Origin: an uncultured Oscillospiraceae bacterium | GTDB taxonomy: Bacteria > Bacillota > Clostridia > Oscillospirales > Acutalibacteraceae | Assembly: GCA_900556765.1 (NCBI GenBank) | Contig: USQH01000009.1 | Location: forward strand, 1 to 22,090 | Direction: 5' to 3' | DNA length: 22,090 bases | Part shown: positions 22,054 through 22,090 of the stretch, one piece after another | Numbering within the stretch: position 1 is the stretch's first letter | How the letters are laid out: every line of letters starts with the position of its first letter | Made by a program: the position numbers and the translations under genes | Notes under the pieces: generated by a model | Databases searched by the model: none | Told to the model about the DNA's origin: nothing | Seen by the model: the letters and a program-made list of their open reading frames with translations, nothing else

Positions 22054-22090
22054 TAATTATATATATAACGTATATAAGGATGGAAAATAT
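22036..22090. other. AT-rich foreign tail interrupting cpaF
   Basis: From 22036 to the window end the sequence is low complexity (runs of TATA) and no longer CpaF coding. Its last 19 bases, ATATAAGGATGGAAAATAT (22072-22090), are identical to 18570-18588 at the start of the Mrr-type gene. No gene can be called in it. Confidence 0.6.

Noticed and set aside
1..22090. CRISPR array, tRNA, rRNA or riboswitch
   Set aside because: I saw no regularly spaced repeats of that type, no cloverleaf-like or rRNA sequence, and no recognisable aptamer on either strand.

Overview
The window reads as Firmicutes (Clostridia) DNA: Gram-positive style Shine-Dalgarno sites, a lipoprotein PstS, a Tn916-type integrase module, an AgrC-type kinase and a Tad/Flp pilus locus. 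It falls into three compositional blocks. Positions 1-11030 are visibly GC-rich, 11031 to about 13340 are intermediate, and about 13340-22090 are AT-rich with Lachnospiraceae-like gene content. Either a mobile element joins two very different neighbourhoods, or the window is a mosaic or chimeric assembly. The sequence alone cannot decide between these.

Block 1 (1-11030). A minus-strand phosphate operon pstS-pstC-pstA-pstB-phoU runs off the left edge, behind a promoter with PhoP/PhoB-like repeats. PstS appears circularly permuted relative to the standard family order. Next is a minus-strand RpiR-type regulator with its terminator, divergent from a five-gene catabolic operon: fucose/arabinose-type isomerase, FAD-linked oxidase, Fe-S partner, class II aldolase and PfkB kinase. 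The shared intergenic region carries two promoters and GAAA/TTTC palindromes placed as operators. The Fe-S protein keeps two 4Fe-4S motifs but has lost the cysteines of both CCG-like domains.

Block 2 (11011 to about 13340). This is the integration end of a Tn916-family element: an orf8-like HTH_16 gene, a 418-bp gap, xis and int. The conjugation genes are absent. The orf8-like gene starts inside the end of the kinase gene. On the right, int is followed by inverted repeats and a hairpin, and then directly by an AgrC-like kinase whose reading frame is open back to the junction, so the kinase is 5'-truncated.

Block 3 (about 13340-22090). Downstream of the truncated kinase is a promoter with two 17-bp direct repeats at a 20-bp period just upstream of the -35. 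It precedes a 14-residue peptide ORF with a near-perfect Shine-Dalgarno sequence, a secreted papain-fold protease with a propeptide, and a 137-residue membrane-anchored protein. A second promoter, with related boxes at the same 20-bp period and nearly the same geometry, precedes a 93%-identical copy of the 137-residue protein and a 64-residue protein. This looks like a small agr-like regulon and is the best candidate here for an undescribed system. Then come a membrane-anchored GH25 muramidase, a divergent membrane-anchored Mrr-type nuclease, a DUF2508 protein, and the start of a Tad pilus operon (prepilin peptidase, TadZ/CpaE, TadA/CpaF). The cpaF gene breaks off abruptly at about 22036 into AT-rich sequence.
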